Assembly (NCBI GenBank): GCA_024509875.1
Contig: JAMPIV010021244.1
Location: 62,001-126,000, forward strand
Source: Oreohelix idahoensis
Lineage: Eukaryota; Mollusca; Gastropoda; Stylommatophora; Oreohelicidae
Length of the DNA: 64,000 bases
Direction of reading: 5' to 3'
The position numbers and the translations under genes are program-made. Positions 33,373-43,093 of the stretch are shown piece by piece; positions within the stretch are counted from its first letter, which is position 1, and each line of letters begins with the position of its first letter. The notes under the pieces were generated by a model. The model was not told the DNA's origin. It made no database searches and saw nothing but the letters and a program-made list of their open reading frames with translations.

Positions 33373-33633
33373 TCTTCGCATCGGTTCTACGTGGTGATCT
33401 GTCATACCGTGTTCATCATTCTATTCTGTGCCCGCAACAATTTATGAGTCTAACCACAGTTTGGTGGCATCTTGCGCAGACTTAACTTACGCGGATTCAG
33501 CTTTACGCGAATTTAGCTTTACGCGCAAGATGGACCAAAGGGGGTTAATTACAAAAAGTATTCATTGTACGTTATTCTTTACAGGAATTTAAAAAATATA
33601 AATACAGTGCGTCGCTGGGTTGTCGTTTTTAGG

Positions 33634-33693
33634 TGCTCTTGGGCTCGGAGTGGCTAATAGGTGTATGGTATGGCGTCCGCCTTGAATTCTTGA
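33634..33693 (+). mobile_element. tRNA-like SINE, left part (target of E1)
   Basis: GGTGTATGGTATGGCGTCCG and CCTTGAATTCTTGA read like a tRNA D-arm to anticodon region. The B-box AGGTTCGATTTCC follows only at 42603, after E1. The right part runs to about 42820. Confidence 0.6.
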
Positions 33694-33698
33694 GGTAC

Positions 33699-35765
33699 TG
33701 TGGTGAAGTGGGATGTTATAAATATTTATAGGGGACTTAGTGTACTGACTGAGATCAGCTGTGAAGGTATCTATATCTATTAAGAGTAGTGTATTATAGA
33801 TAACCTTACTTGCTACCACATATCTATATATCTCAGTCAGAATTATTCTGGAATAGTGTGATGACTACGTTATGTGTCTAGGGTATGTGTATGATGAAGA
33901 GTAAGTCACAACAACAGACAGATAAACAATTTAATTTAATCCACTACTCTTGACAACACTGTGACACTCACATACATATAACACTCTATGAGAATATCTT
34001 AAGGAGTCACTGATAACTTTTCAAATAACAATATGTATTCATGGTTATCATAAAGGTATATGTGTCCTGATTCAAATACAAAGGAACCAGGAATCACAAT
34101 CAATTTTAATTACAAGTATATGTACAGACTTTATCAATATGAATATTGTAGTGACATATATTATTAAAATATCCTATGTGTGTCAGTTGTGTAGTGGTAA
34201 TATGAGGTAATACTGGTTTTGTTTTGTTCAAGCTCTGTTGGTATTTGTCATCATGACTTCAATAGTTTGTCTTTTGGGACTAGTATTGGAGGTGTTCTCA
34301 GTTCCTGATATTAAGACAATTAAATTCCCCTCTGAATATTATTTTTACAAAGTCATTTCAAGATGAGGGGACATAATGTTGAGCTCAGCTGGCCAAATCA
34401 GCTTATCTTGCGTGATGGCGGCAGGAAAGGACTCCTCTGCTCGAATTCTCCCCTGGGCTCTGGAGACACCTCACTGATAGCTAAAAAGACCAAGGAGTAT
34501 GCTGTCCGACTCTGGATTCAGCAAAGCTCTGACCAGGTGCTGCTCAGTACCATCAAGACCACGGTCCAATTTCATGGAAATAAACACAGATACGTTGATT
34601 AGCAATGAATTCTGGCACAATTACTGGCACAAATTCCCATCTGCTTATGTTCCAGGCTTTTATTTAACACAAATATGAGCTGGCTTCAACGCACTGTTGC
34701 TTTATCAAGCTTATTTGCACTAGTGGTCTCGAACTAACGCTCCTAAGTGAGTATATCAGCGAGTCTAGCCAATGAGGCCACGTTTCGACAAGTGTTTGAA
34801 AAAATGTTACCTTTTCACGTCTCCCCTAACAACGAAAGATAGTATTTATAGCCCAACCAATCGTGGTTAGTCTTTCATTTGTTGCGCTCCAATCAATTTG
34901 GAGTTTACATGGTAGGCTAATTCTGTAACGTAAGATTTTTTTCAAACACGTTATAAAAAATTTTATGAGCAGAAATGATTCCATGCTGTCAGGCATCCCC
35001 ACTATTTTATTTTGGGTATAATTTATTAATTCCTGGACTATTTGCGTAACGTTTTACATATTCTTGGTCAGCAAGCCCTAAGGAACCCAAATATCCAAAT
35101 TTAAAAGAGCTACGTGGCTGCGTTCAAAATATGTATTTTCTACCTCCTGTTTCGAAGATGTGCTGTCTGGGTACTGTTATGTTTTCAACCGTAAACCCAT
35201 CTATTGTTATCTTTCCTAATAAGCGTTTTTTATGATTTTAAAACCTAACTCTGGGAAGGGTAGTGAATTTATCACTGTCCGTCCGAAAAAGTTAGTGCTT
35301 GTAGTCTTACACGCGTGATAGTAGTAATTGTGTATCGCGCGACGCGGGTTGGGGGTGGCATTAATAGCGAGACGCGTGTTTAATTTTGCATGCGTTCGGC
35401 TTTATTCGCCCCTCTCTCTTCTCGCTATCCTTTAGTCCATCTGCCTTTTGTTTTTGGTAACATAGTGTAGAAAAAGACATGAATGGAATTTAAAATTTAG
35501 GTCAACTTGCATATCTCAAGGTTTTTCTTAGAAAGGCAGCACATTTTATTGTGTGTTTGGGAAACGCGTGTATGTTGCAGAAGGCCTTTAATATCAACGT
35601 GAAAGCGTTACAATTTGCCGACGAAGTAGAAAACAAGGGGGATTTCGAGTACCTTCTTTGTGACAGCACTGTTATTTACCATTGCTCTTTTCTTTATTAA
35701 TTTTATTTGTTAGGCTTCATATTTACCTAATAATTTATATATGTGGATTAGAATATTCCACGACA
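33699..35765 (-). repeat. E1 3' LTR
   Basis: 2067 bp, from TGTCGTGGAATATTC (element strand) to CCCACTTCACCACA. On the minus strand a TATA box (34843-34850) and an AATAAA (34659-34664) lie about 180 bp apart, giving a U3 of about 0.9 kb, a short R and a long U5. Differences from the partner LTR include 33892, 34758, 34855 and 35694 (approximate positions). Confidence 0.93.
34659..34664 (-). terminator. E1 3' LTR polyadenylation signal
   Basis: AATAAA on the minus strand (TTTATT on the plus), followed by AGCCTGGAACATA. The same signal and context are in the other LTRs of the family. Confidence 0.6.
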
Positions 35766-35782
35766 CCTCCCCTCTTAAAACA
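35766..35782 (-). promoter_or_regulatory. E1 polypurine tract
   Basis: On the minus strand TTTTAAGAGGGGAGG abuts the 3' LTR. Such purine runs prime plus-strand DNA synthesis. E2 has the equivalent AAGAGGGGAAG. Confidence 0.8.
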
Positions 35783-35832
35783 GACATTATATGTCAGTCC
35801 TTTATTCTATATTCACATAGAGAAATTTATTA

Positions 35833-38800
35833 TTATTTCTGGGGTTTACGGTGATTCTCATCACACGGATGGCGGCTTAAAAAATCCGCTCCCAAATTGG
35901 TTTTTCCAGATATATACTCAATGTTAAAATTATATGGAGCCAGAAGTAAAGACCATCGGAGTAACCTGGAGTTCTCATGCCTAGCCTGTGCTAGAAACGA
36001 TAACGGTTTGTGGTCTGTTTGCAACTTAAATGCCTTCCCATATAGATAAATATTGAATTTCTTTATCGCCCATATTACTGCAAGACATTCTTTTTCGCTA
36101 GTTGAGTAGTTGATTTCAGCTTTATTCAACTTTCTGCTAGCATATGCCACTGGGCTTAATTCCCCATCCAATGCATCTGATTTCTGTAGTAGAGTTGCAC
36201 CTAACCCAATATTACTTGCATCCGTCCTTACTATGAATTCTTGACTTAAGTCAGGTAATTTCAAAATGGGTTTACTTGTGAGCTTTTCCTTCAATTCTTG
36301 GTAAGTCATTTCACATTGTGGTGTCCATGTAATGCGATCTGGATGTCCTTTACGTGTCAATTCAGTTAACGGTGCACATATGGAATTAAAGTTTTTGATA
36401 TACTTCTGGTAGAAACCACATAATGAGACAAAGGATCTCACGTCCTTCTTGGTTTGTGGTCTCGGGGCTTTCTGTAGTTTCTCTAAATTCTTTGGGTCAA
36501 GGGTCATGTTTCCCTGATAAACTGTGTGTCCCAAAAATTCCAATTCTTTACATCCAACGCAACATTTAGTTGGTCGGGCTGTTAAATTTGCCTCCCTAAG
36601 TCGATCAAACAGCATGTTCAGAGAGTCAATGTGTTCCTCAAATGTTTCTGTTGCTATAAGGATATCATCCATAAAATTTGTTATACAGGGATTATTCAGA
36701 GGATCCAATAATTTTCTCATCATTCTAGAGAAGACACTAGGCGCATTCTTCAATCCAAATGGCAATCTATTAAACTCATAGTGTCCTTCTGAGGTACTAA
36801 AAGCTAGGTATGGTCTAACCTCAGGCTTTACTGGAATCTGATAGTATCCTTTACTCAGATCCACTTTTGAGAAATATTTAGCTTTATTTAGTCTGGCAAA
36901 CAGCTGATTTGTATCCGGCAATGGATCCACCTGTCCTTCTGTAATAGCATTCAGTCTCCTGTAATCTATACAGAGTCTATGTTCTCCAGAGGGCTTCCTT
37001 AAGAGTACAACACCGGAACTATACGAAGACTCACTGTGCGAAATAATTCCTTCCTTCAATAGATAGTCTATCTCTTCCTTCAAAGCTTTCTCCTTAGCAA
37101 ACGGAATCGAATATGGTTTCATACAGACAGGTGTGGAGTCTATTAGTTTCATATCATATTCCAATAGGTTTGTATGCCCTGGTCGGTCTGTTAACACCTC
37201 TGCATGATTATTTAGAACCTGTTGCACTCTCTCTTTCTGAGTTTTCGTTAAATGTGTACTGATTTTCACCTGTGCTGCTGTCTCACAGGGGTGTAATGGA
37301 TATTCAAATGATGAAAGTGGTTCATTTTTCATCTCCATGGCGATGGACAAGGTCAACAAGTGTGTCTCTTCCTGATGTTCTCTTTCCAAATATTTCTTCA
37401 GGAGATTCACATGATAGATTTTTTCTTTCCCCTTCTTATCTATCTTATAATTTGTTCTAGACACCTTCTCTAGAACTGTATATGGACCCTGCCATCCAGT
37501 TTGTAACTTATTCTGACTCCCAGGCAAAAGAAGCAGTACTTTCTCTCCCACAGCCAAATTTCTGTCCTTCGCCTTCCTGTTATAATAGGCAGCATGTTTC
37601 TTCCTGGCTTGTTTCAAATTTTCATTGGCAAGTTTCCAGCCAGTTTTTAACCGAGTGGTCAGCTCATTCACATATTGGTATGAAGATGTAATGTTTTCCT
37701 CTGCCTTTTCATCAGTCCACGTTCTTAACATAGCTTCGAGTGGACCTTTTATTGGCCTTCCAAACAATAATGTTGCCGGGGCCATACCGGTTGAACTATG
37801 GGGTACCTCCCGATAAGCAAAGAGGGCGGCGTGCAGGTACTGGTCCCATGTATCTGGTTTTTCGTGTGCCAACTTTCTCAGGATCGACATCAATGTGCCG
37901 TTAAATCTTTCCACTTGGCCGTTCCCTTGGGGATGATACACACTACAATGGAAGTGTTTGGCCTGAAAGATCCTGAAAACTTCTTCAGTTAGTTTCCCCT
38001 TGAACTGAGAGCCATTATCAGTCAAGATTTGATTGGGAAAGCCTAACCTTGTGAAAATTGTGAGCAATGCCTCTGCCACATGTTTTGAATCAATCGATGA
38101 CAGGGCTACTGCCTCTCCCCACATAGAACAAGTGTCCACCAGAGTCAGAATGTAGCTGTTCCTTCTCTTGGTTCGGGTGAGAGGTCCCACAAGATCCACG
38201 GCAACTCTCTCAAAGGGTGTTCCCACTATGGGCATTTCCCCCAGAGTTGCTGGTGCAGTCCAATGTTTAGGTGCTACTCGTTGGCACTCTGGACAGGATT
38301 TTACATATCGTTTGATATCTTCAGTTATTCCTGGCCAGAAATAGTGACAAGCTATTCGCTGTCCTGTTGCGCTGATTCCCATATGACCACTGAAGGGAAT
38401 CGCATGCCCTAGTTCCAACACTTTAGTCCTATATGAAGTGGGAAGAACCAGCTGTCCGTGACCATTGGATTCAGATCCAGCCTTCCTATATATCAGTTTG
38501 TTCTTCATATAAAACTCTCCCTTGCCTGGAGGTGTATGAGATTTGGGCAACTTCTTGAAACATGGCTTGAGTGTTTTGTCCTCAGCCTGTGCCTTCCTCA
38601 TCTCATCTGGGTGAGTATTTATGGGATTATCCTCCTCCTTCTTTGTCTGTGATCTGGTCTGCACTGTTGCCAATATCACAGGTCTCTTGGGATTCCCCAA
38701 GAAGACATATCTACACCCCAATATTAGAGGGTAGATTGGCTCATTTATCACTGCTGCTTTTATGATTCCTTCCACATATCGCGTTTTCACTTTTATTCGG

Positions 38801-40329
38801 GCGACGGGAAGTGTCATGGTAGCTACATCCTTGGTTGCAGTTTGAATCTCCACTGTTTCCGTGGTGTATTGATCGGCCTGCACCAGGTGAGAACTCACAA
38901 CGGAATCGTAATCTAAACCGGTATCATATAAACACCTTATAGTGACACCATTACAGATGACATCTTCACACACTGGGGGGTGGTATGGTTCCTGTAATTC
39001 TTCAGGTTTGACCTTCTTTTCCTTTTTCCCCGATGTCATAGCAGCACAATGAGGAGGTTTCCTTCTACAATGGTCAGTGTCATGATTGTTCATCTTACAA
39101 TTTTTACACCACCTTTTTCCTTGGTTGAAAGATTTTCTTTCATCATATTTCCTTTCATCGAATTGTGGGAATTTATTTTTATTTTCATACCGTGGCCTAT
39201 CAAATTGGTGCTTACCTTTATTTTGATCCTTAGGATCAAATTTATTAAAGTTCTGTGGTGCCCTAAAGTTATCCACTTGTTTCTTTTTATTACCTGTTAC
39301 CTCTGCTTGAGCTGCTTGATACCTTTCAGCAACATTTAGCAACTCATCCAGCCTCTCTGCACCTTGTTCCATGAGAAACTTTCTCAGGTCTGGAGCCATG
39401 GACTCTCTTAATTGTTCTATAAGGACCATTTCCTTAAGATCTTGGATTTTCCCCAGAGAAGTCCATTTCTCCAAGTATGTCTCTATTCGTGCAGAGAACT
39501 GGTGATAGGTTTCACCTGACAGTAGTTTAGCATTCCTAAATTTTTTCCTATAAAATTCAGCATTCTTTTCATATCTTAACAAAAGAGCCTGCTTTAGCAT
39601 ATCATAATTTTCCTGATCACCTCTGCTCATTTTTGCAAAAACTTCATAAGCTGCCCCACGAAGTCCCTGATATAACTTTAAGCTCCACCTTTCTCTCTCT
39701 AACCCATATGTGGTAGCTAATAGTTCATATCTATTTATATAGCTCTCAATATCATCGTCTTTCTCAACAAAATGATCTAAATGAAAGTTCATAGCTGAGG
39801 TTGAGGCTCCCTGAGTAACCGTAGCATCAGAGGCAAAGAGACTGGCACCATTTTCAGGAGCATGGCCTTGAAACTCAAACTCCCTTAGTCGTAACTCATG
39901 TTCCCTTTGTAATCTTTTATCTTCTGCTTCCCTTTCTGCAGCTAATTTCCTCTCTTCCCTTTCTGCAGCTAATTTCTTCTCTTCCCTTTCTGCAGCTAAT
40001 TTCTTCTCTTCCCTTTCTGCAGCTAATTTCTTCTCTTCCCTTTCTGCAGCTAATTTCTTCTCTTCCCTTTCTGCAGCCTGTCTTCTTTCCTCGGCTTCCA
40101 ATGCTTTAGCCTCAGCCTCAATCTGCAACCTCTTAGTCTCAGCCTCAGCTTGCAACCTCTTAGTCTCAGCCTCTAACTTTCTTTCGGCCTCTTTTTCTAA
40201 TCTTCTTTCTTCGCGTTCAATAAATTTGTCACATTCCGTAGTGACATAGGCAACCATAACTTGCCCATCTAATCCTAACTCTTTTGCAGTCTGTACAGCA
40301 GCAGATCGAAACTTGGCCAGGTCCGCCAT
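35833..40329 (-). CDS. Gag-Pol polyprotein, order Gag-PR-INT-RT-RNase H
   Basis: An uninterrupted 1498-residue frame. Residues 35-150 form a Lys/Glu/Arg coiled coil with about five 9-residue repeats (EEKKLAAER), and a gag core follows (185-345). A CCHC zinc knuckle is C408/C411/H416/C421. The protease has LYDTG with D469. The integrase has an HHCC site (H642, H649, C679, C682), D712, D771 and E807 (D,D35E) and a GPY motif (948-950). The RT has D1157 and FMDD (1219-1222). RNase H has D1370, E1412 and D1439, and the chain ends ADFLSR. The products would package RNA, process the polyprotein, copy RNA to DNA and integrate it. One frame without a gag/pol shift means no frameshift control is evident. 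INT before RT is unlike most Ty3/gypsy elements. Confidence 0.93.
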   Translation of the reverse strand: MADLAKFRSAAVQTAKELGLDGQVMVAYVTTECDKFIEREERRLEKEAERKLEAETKRLQAEAETKRLQIEAEAKALEAEERRQAAEREEKKLAAEREEKKLAAEREEKKLAAEREEKKLAAEREERKLAAEREAEDKRLQREHELRLREFEFQGHAPENGASLFASDATVTQGASTSAMNFHLDHFVEKDDDIESYINRYELLATTYGLERERWSLKLYQGLRGAAYEVFAKMSRGDQENYDMLKQALLLRYEKNAEFYRKKFRNAKLLSGETYHQFSARIETYLEKWTSLGKIQDLKEMVLIEQLRESMAPDLRKFLMEQGAERLDELLNVAERYQAAQAEVTGNKKKQVDNFRAPQNFNKFDPKDQNKGKHQFDRPRYENKNKFPQFDERKYDERKSFNQGKRWCKNCKMNNHDTDHCRRKPPHCAAMTSGKKEKKVKPEELQEPYHPPVCEDVICNGVTIRCLYDTGLDYDSVVSSHLVQADQYTTETVEIQTATKDVATMTLPVARIKVKTRYVEGIIKAAVINEPIYPLILGCRYVFLGNPKRPVILATVQTRSQTKKEEDNPINTHPDEMRKAQAEDKTLKPCFKKLPKSHTPPGKGEFYMKNKLIYRKAGSESNGHGQLVLPTSYRTKVLELGHAIPFSGHMGISATGQRIACHYFWPGITEDIKRYVKSCPECQRVAPKHWTAPATLGEMPIVGTPFERVAVDLVGPLTRTKRRNSYILTLVDTCSMWGEAVALSSIDSKHVAEALLTIFTRLGFPNQILTDNGSQFKGKLTEEVFRIFQAKHFHCSVYHPQGNGQVERFNGTLMSILRKLAHEKPDTWDQYLHAALFAYREVPHSSTGMAPATLLFGRPIKGPLEAMLRTWTDEKAEENITSSYQYVNELTTRLKTGWKLANENLKQARKKHAAYYNRKAKDRNLAVGEKVLLLLPGSQNKLQTGWQGPYTVLEKVSRTNYKIDKKGKEKIYHVNLLKKYLEREHQEETHLLTLSIAMEMKNEPLSSFEYPLHPCETAAQVKISTHLTKTQKERVQQVLNNHAEVLTDRPGHTNLLEYDMKLIDSTPVCMKPYSIPFAKEKALKEEIDYLLKEGIISHSESSYSSGVVLLRKPSGEHRLCIDYRRLNAITEGQVDPLPDTNQLFARLNKAKYFSKVDLSKGYYQIPVKPEVRPYLAFSTSEGHYEFNRLPFGLKNAPSVFSRMMRKLLDPLNNPCITNFMDDILIATETFEEHIDSLNMLFDRLREANLTARPTKCCVGCKELEFLGHTVYQGNMTLDPKNLEKLQKAPRPQTKKDVRSFVSLCGFYQKYIKNFNSICAPLTELTRKGHPDRITWTPQCEMTYQELKEKLTSKPILKLPDLSQEFIVRTDASNIGLGATLLQKSDALDGELSPVAYASRKLNKAEINYSTSEKECLAVIWAIKKFNIYLYGKAFKLQTDHKPLSFLAQARHENSRLLRWSLLLAPYNFNIEYISGKTNLGADFLSRHPCDENHRKPQK
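39956..40078 (-). repeat. 27-bp in-frame repeat in the E1 gag coiled coil
   Basis: CTTTCTGCAGCTAATTTC recurs with a 27-bp period about five times and encodes a 9-residue helix-forming unit. E2 has a different repeat here (TKRLQAEAE, three copies), so the coil length varies between relatives. Confidence 0.85.
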
Positions 40330-40506
40330 TGTCTATCAGGTAAATTTCTACAATGTCTAACCAACAATTTAATCTCTAAATATATCTAATGGACAACACA
40401 GGCACCGTGAGCTCAACCTTATTTAATTCCACCCAAGGATACCTTTTAATTCTTATATTCCCTGAAGTGAATTACCCCCAATATTTTTAATAGGGAAAGA
40501 TTCAAA

Positions 40507-40524
40507 ATCCCGGACGAGCCCCCA
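40507..40524 (-). promoter_or_regulatory. E1 primer binding site, tRNA-Pro type
   Basis: On the minus strand TGGGGGCTCGTCCGGGAT lies 5 nt inside the 5' LTR. From established knowledge this 18-mer complements the 3' end of tRNA-Pro and is the classic primer site of murine-type gammaretroviruses. It would prime minus-strand DNA synthesis. Confidence 0.88.
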
Positions 40525-40529
40525 ATATA

Positions 40530-42596
40530 TGTGGTGAAGTGGGATGTTATAAATATTTATAGGGGACTTAGTGTACTGACTGAGATCAGCTGTGAAGGTA
40601 TCTATATCTATTAAGAGTAGTGTATTATAGATAACCTTACTTGCTACCACATATCTATATATCTCAGTCAGAATTATTCTGGAATAGTGTGATGACTACG
40701 TTATGTGTCTAGGGTATGTGTATGATGAAGTGTAAGTCACAACAACAGACAGATAAACAATTTAATTTAATCCACTACTCTTGACAACACTGTGACACTC
40801 ACATACATATAACACTCTATGAGAATATCTTAAGGAGTCACTGATAACTTTTCAAATAACAATATGTATTCATGGTTATCATAAAGGTATATGTGTCCTG
40901 ATTCAAATACAAAGGAACCAGGAATCACAATCAATTTTAATTACAAGTATATGTACAGACTTTATCAATATGAATATTGTAGTGACATATATTATTAAAA
41001 TATCCTATGTGTGTCAGTTGTGTAGTGGTAATATGAGGTAATACTGGTTTTGTTTTGTTCAAGCTCTGTTGGTATTTGTCATCATGACTTCAATAGTTTG
41101 TCTTTTGGGACTAGTATTGGAGGTGTTCTCAGTTCCTGATATTAAGACAATTAAATTCCCCTCTGAATATTATTTTTACAAAGTCATTTCAAGATGAGGG
41201 GACATAATGTTGAGCTCAGCTGGCCAAATCAGCTTATCTTGCGTGATGGCGGCAGGAAAGGACTCCTCTGCTCGAATTCTCCCCTGGGCTCTGGAGACAC
41301 CTCACTGATAGCTAAAAAGACCAAGGAGTATGCTGTCCGACTCTGGATTCAGCAAAGCTCTGACCAGGTGCTGCTCAGTACCATCAAGACCACGGTCCAA
41401 TTTCATGGAAATAAACACAGATACGTTGATTAGCAATGAATTCTGGCACAATTACTGGCACAAATTCCCATCTGCTTATGTTCCAGGCTTTTATTTAACA
41501 CAAATATGAGCTGGCTTCAACGCACTGTTGCTTTATCAAGCTTATTTGCACTAGTGGTCTCGAACTAACGCTCCTAAGTGAGTATATCAGCGAGTCTAAC
41601 CAATGAGGCCACGTTTCGACAAGTGTTTGAAAAAATGTTACCTTTTCACGTCTCCCCTAACAACGAAAGATAGTATTTATAGCCCGACCAATCGTGGTTA
41701 GTCTTTCATTTGTTGCGCTCCAATCAATTTGGAGTTTACATGGTAGGCTAATTCTGTAACGTAAGATTTTTTTCAAACACGTTATAAAAAATTTTATGAG
41801 CAGAAATGATTCCATGCTGTCAGGCATCCCCACTATTTTATTTTGGGTATAATTTATTAATTCCTGGACTATTTGCGTAACGTTTTACATATTCTTGGTC
41901 AGCAAGCCCTAAGGAACCCAAATATCCAAATTTAAAAGAGCTACGTGGCTGCGTTCAAAATATGTATTTTCTACCTCCTGTTTCGAAGATGTGCTGTCTG
42001 GGTACTGTTATGTTTTCAACCGTAAACCCATCTATTGTTATCTTTCCTAATAAGCGTTTTTTATGATTTTAAAACCTAACTCTGGGAAGGGTAGTGAATT
42101 TATCACTGTCCGTCCGAAAAAGTTAGTGCTTGTAGTCTTACACGCGTGATAGTAGTAATTGTGTATCGCGCGACGCGGGTTGGGGGTGGCATTAATAGCG
42201 AGACGCGTGTTTAATTTTGCATGCGTTCGGCTTTATTCGCCCCTCTCTCTTCTCGCTATCCTTTAGTCCATCTGCCTTTTGTTTTTGGTAACATAGTGTA
42301 GAAAAAGACATGAATGGAATTTAAAATTTAGGTCAACTTGCATATCTCAAGGTTTTTCTTAGAAAGGCAGCACATTTTATTGTGTGTTTGGGAAACGCGT
42401 GTATGTTGCAGAAGGCCTTTAATATCAACGTGAAAGCGTTACAATTTGCCGACGAAGTAGAAAACAAGGGGGATTTCGAGTACCTTCTTTGTGACAGCAC
42501 TGTTATTTACCATTGCTCTTTTCTTGATTAATTTTATTTGTTAGGCTTCATATTTACCTAATAATTTATATATGTGGATTAGAATATTCCACGACA
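40530..42596 (-). repeat. E1 5' LTR
   Basis: 2067 bp, the same length as the partner LTR. It starts TGTCGTGG and ends ACCACA on the element strand. It drives transcription into gag-pol (leftward). Confidence 0.93.
41674..41681 (-). promoter_or_regulatory. E1 5' LTR TATA box
   Basis: On the minus strand CGATTGGTCGGGCTATAAAT holds an inverted-CCAAT-like ATTGG and a TATA box. AATAAA on the same strand is at 41490-41495. The block is the best conserved part across all LTRs of the family here. Confidence 0.65.
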
Positions 42597-42601
42597 GGTA
42601 C

Positions 42602-42820
42602 CAGGTTCGATTTCCAGTAGAAGTAATTTAATTTATGAAAATTTTGTTCAGAACCAGTGGTCCTAATGATGTCATACTACTCTCTGGTCTCCGAGGTAGT
42701 GGGATCGGATTCCCTAGCCTTCTCGGTTAAGGCGAAATATAGGAGGTCCCGTGTGCAAGTTGGCGCATGTTAAAAATCCCACGGCAGAAATTTAAAAATT
42801 AGAAACCTGCCCACCACAGA
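42602..42820 (+). mobile_element. tRNA-like SINE, right part (after E1)
   Basis: It continues from 33698 with the B-box AGGTTCGATTTCC, then a body with GGTAGTGGGATCGGATTCCC and a tail near AATCCCACGGCAGAAATT. No second TSD was confirmed. Confidence 0.55.
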
Positions 42821-42829
42821 AATATTTAT

Positions 42830-43093
42830 AGGATGTCTGATTCTTAAATACACACATTGGGATTCTCCCTGGTGCTACGGAGTTCGTGCACTGTGCTGAG
42901 ATCCTCCTTGTGTGATCTAATGGAGGAGATCAGAGCACTGATGGAGTTGTTCATGTGCAATGAAGAAAGTCATTACAACCAAAAAAAAAAAAGAAAGTGT
43001 GCTCTTAATGTCTCAGAACCATTGTTATGGCATATATTAGTACATATTTGATTTATTCTGTTAGTTTTTGTTGCATTCTTTAAACTGTAAATA
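42830..43093. other. No gene recognised
   Basis: No supportable feature. A short A-run is at 42981-42992. Confidence 0.4.

Larger units (their letters stand above)
33699..42596 (-). mobile_element. Complete Gmr1-type Ty3/gypsy LTR retrotransposon (E1)
   Basis: An 8898-bp element on the minus strand: 5' LTR 40530-42596, primer binding site 40507-40524, one gag-pol frame 35833-40329, polypurine tract next to 35765, 3' LTR 33699-35765. Both LTRs are 2067 bp and I counted about four differences by eye, so insertion was recent. The integrase lies before the reverse transcriptase, the order reported for Gmr1-type Ty3/gypsy elements. There is no envelope frame: only 67 bp separate the pol stop from the 3' LTR. 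All structural parts look intact. Confidence 0.93.
33694..42601. repeat. 5-bp TSD of LTR element E1 (GGTAC)
   Basis: GGTAC is at 33694-33698 and at 42597-42601, directly outside the two LTRs. Confidence 0.95.

Noticed and set aside
33699..42596. E1 as an endogenous retrovirus with an envelope
   Set aside because: Only 67 bp lie between the pol stop and the 3' LTR, and the LTR has no envelope-like frame. It is an LTR retrotransposon without env. The tRNA-Pro primer site alone is not evidence of a retrovirus.
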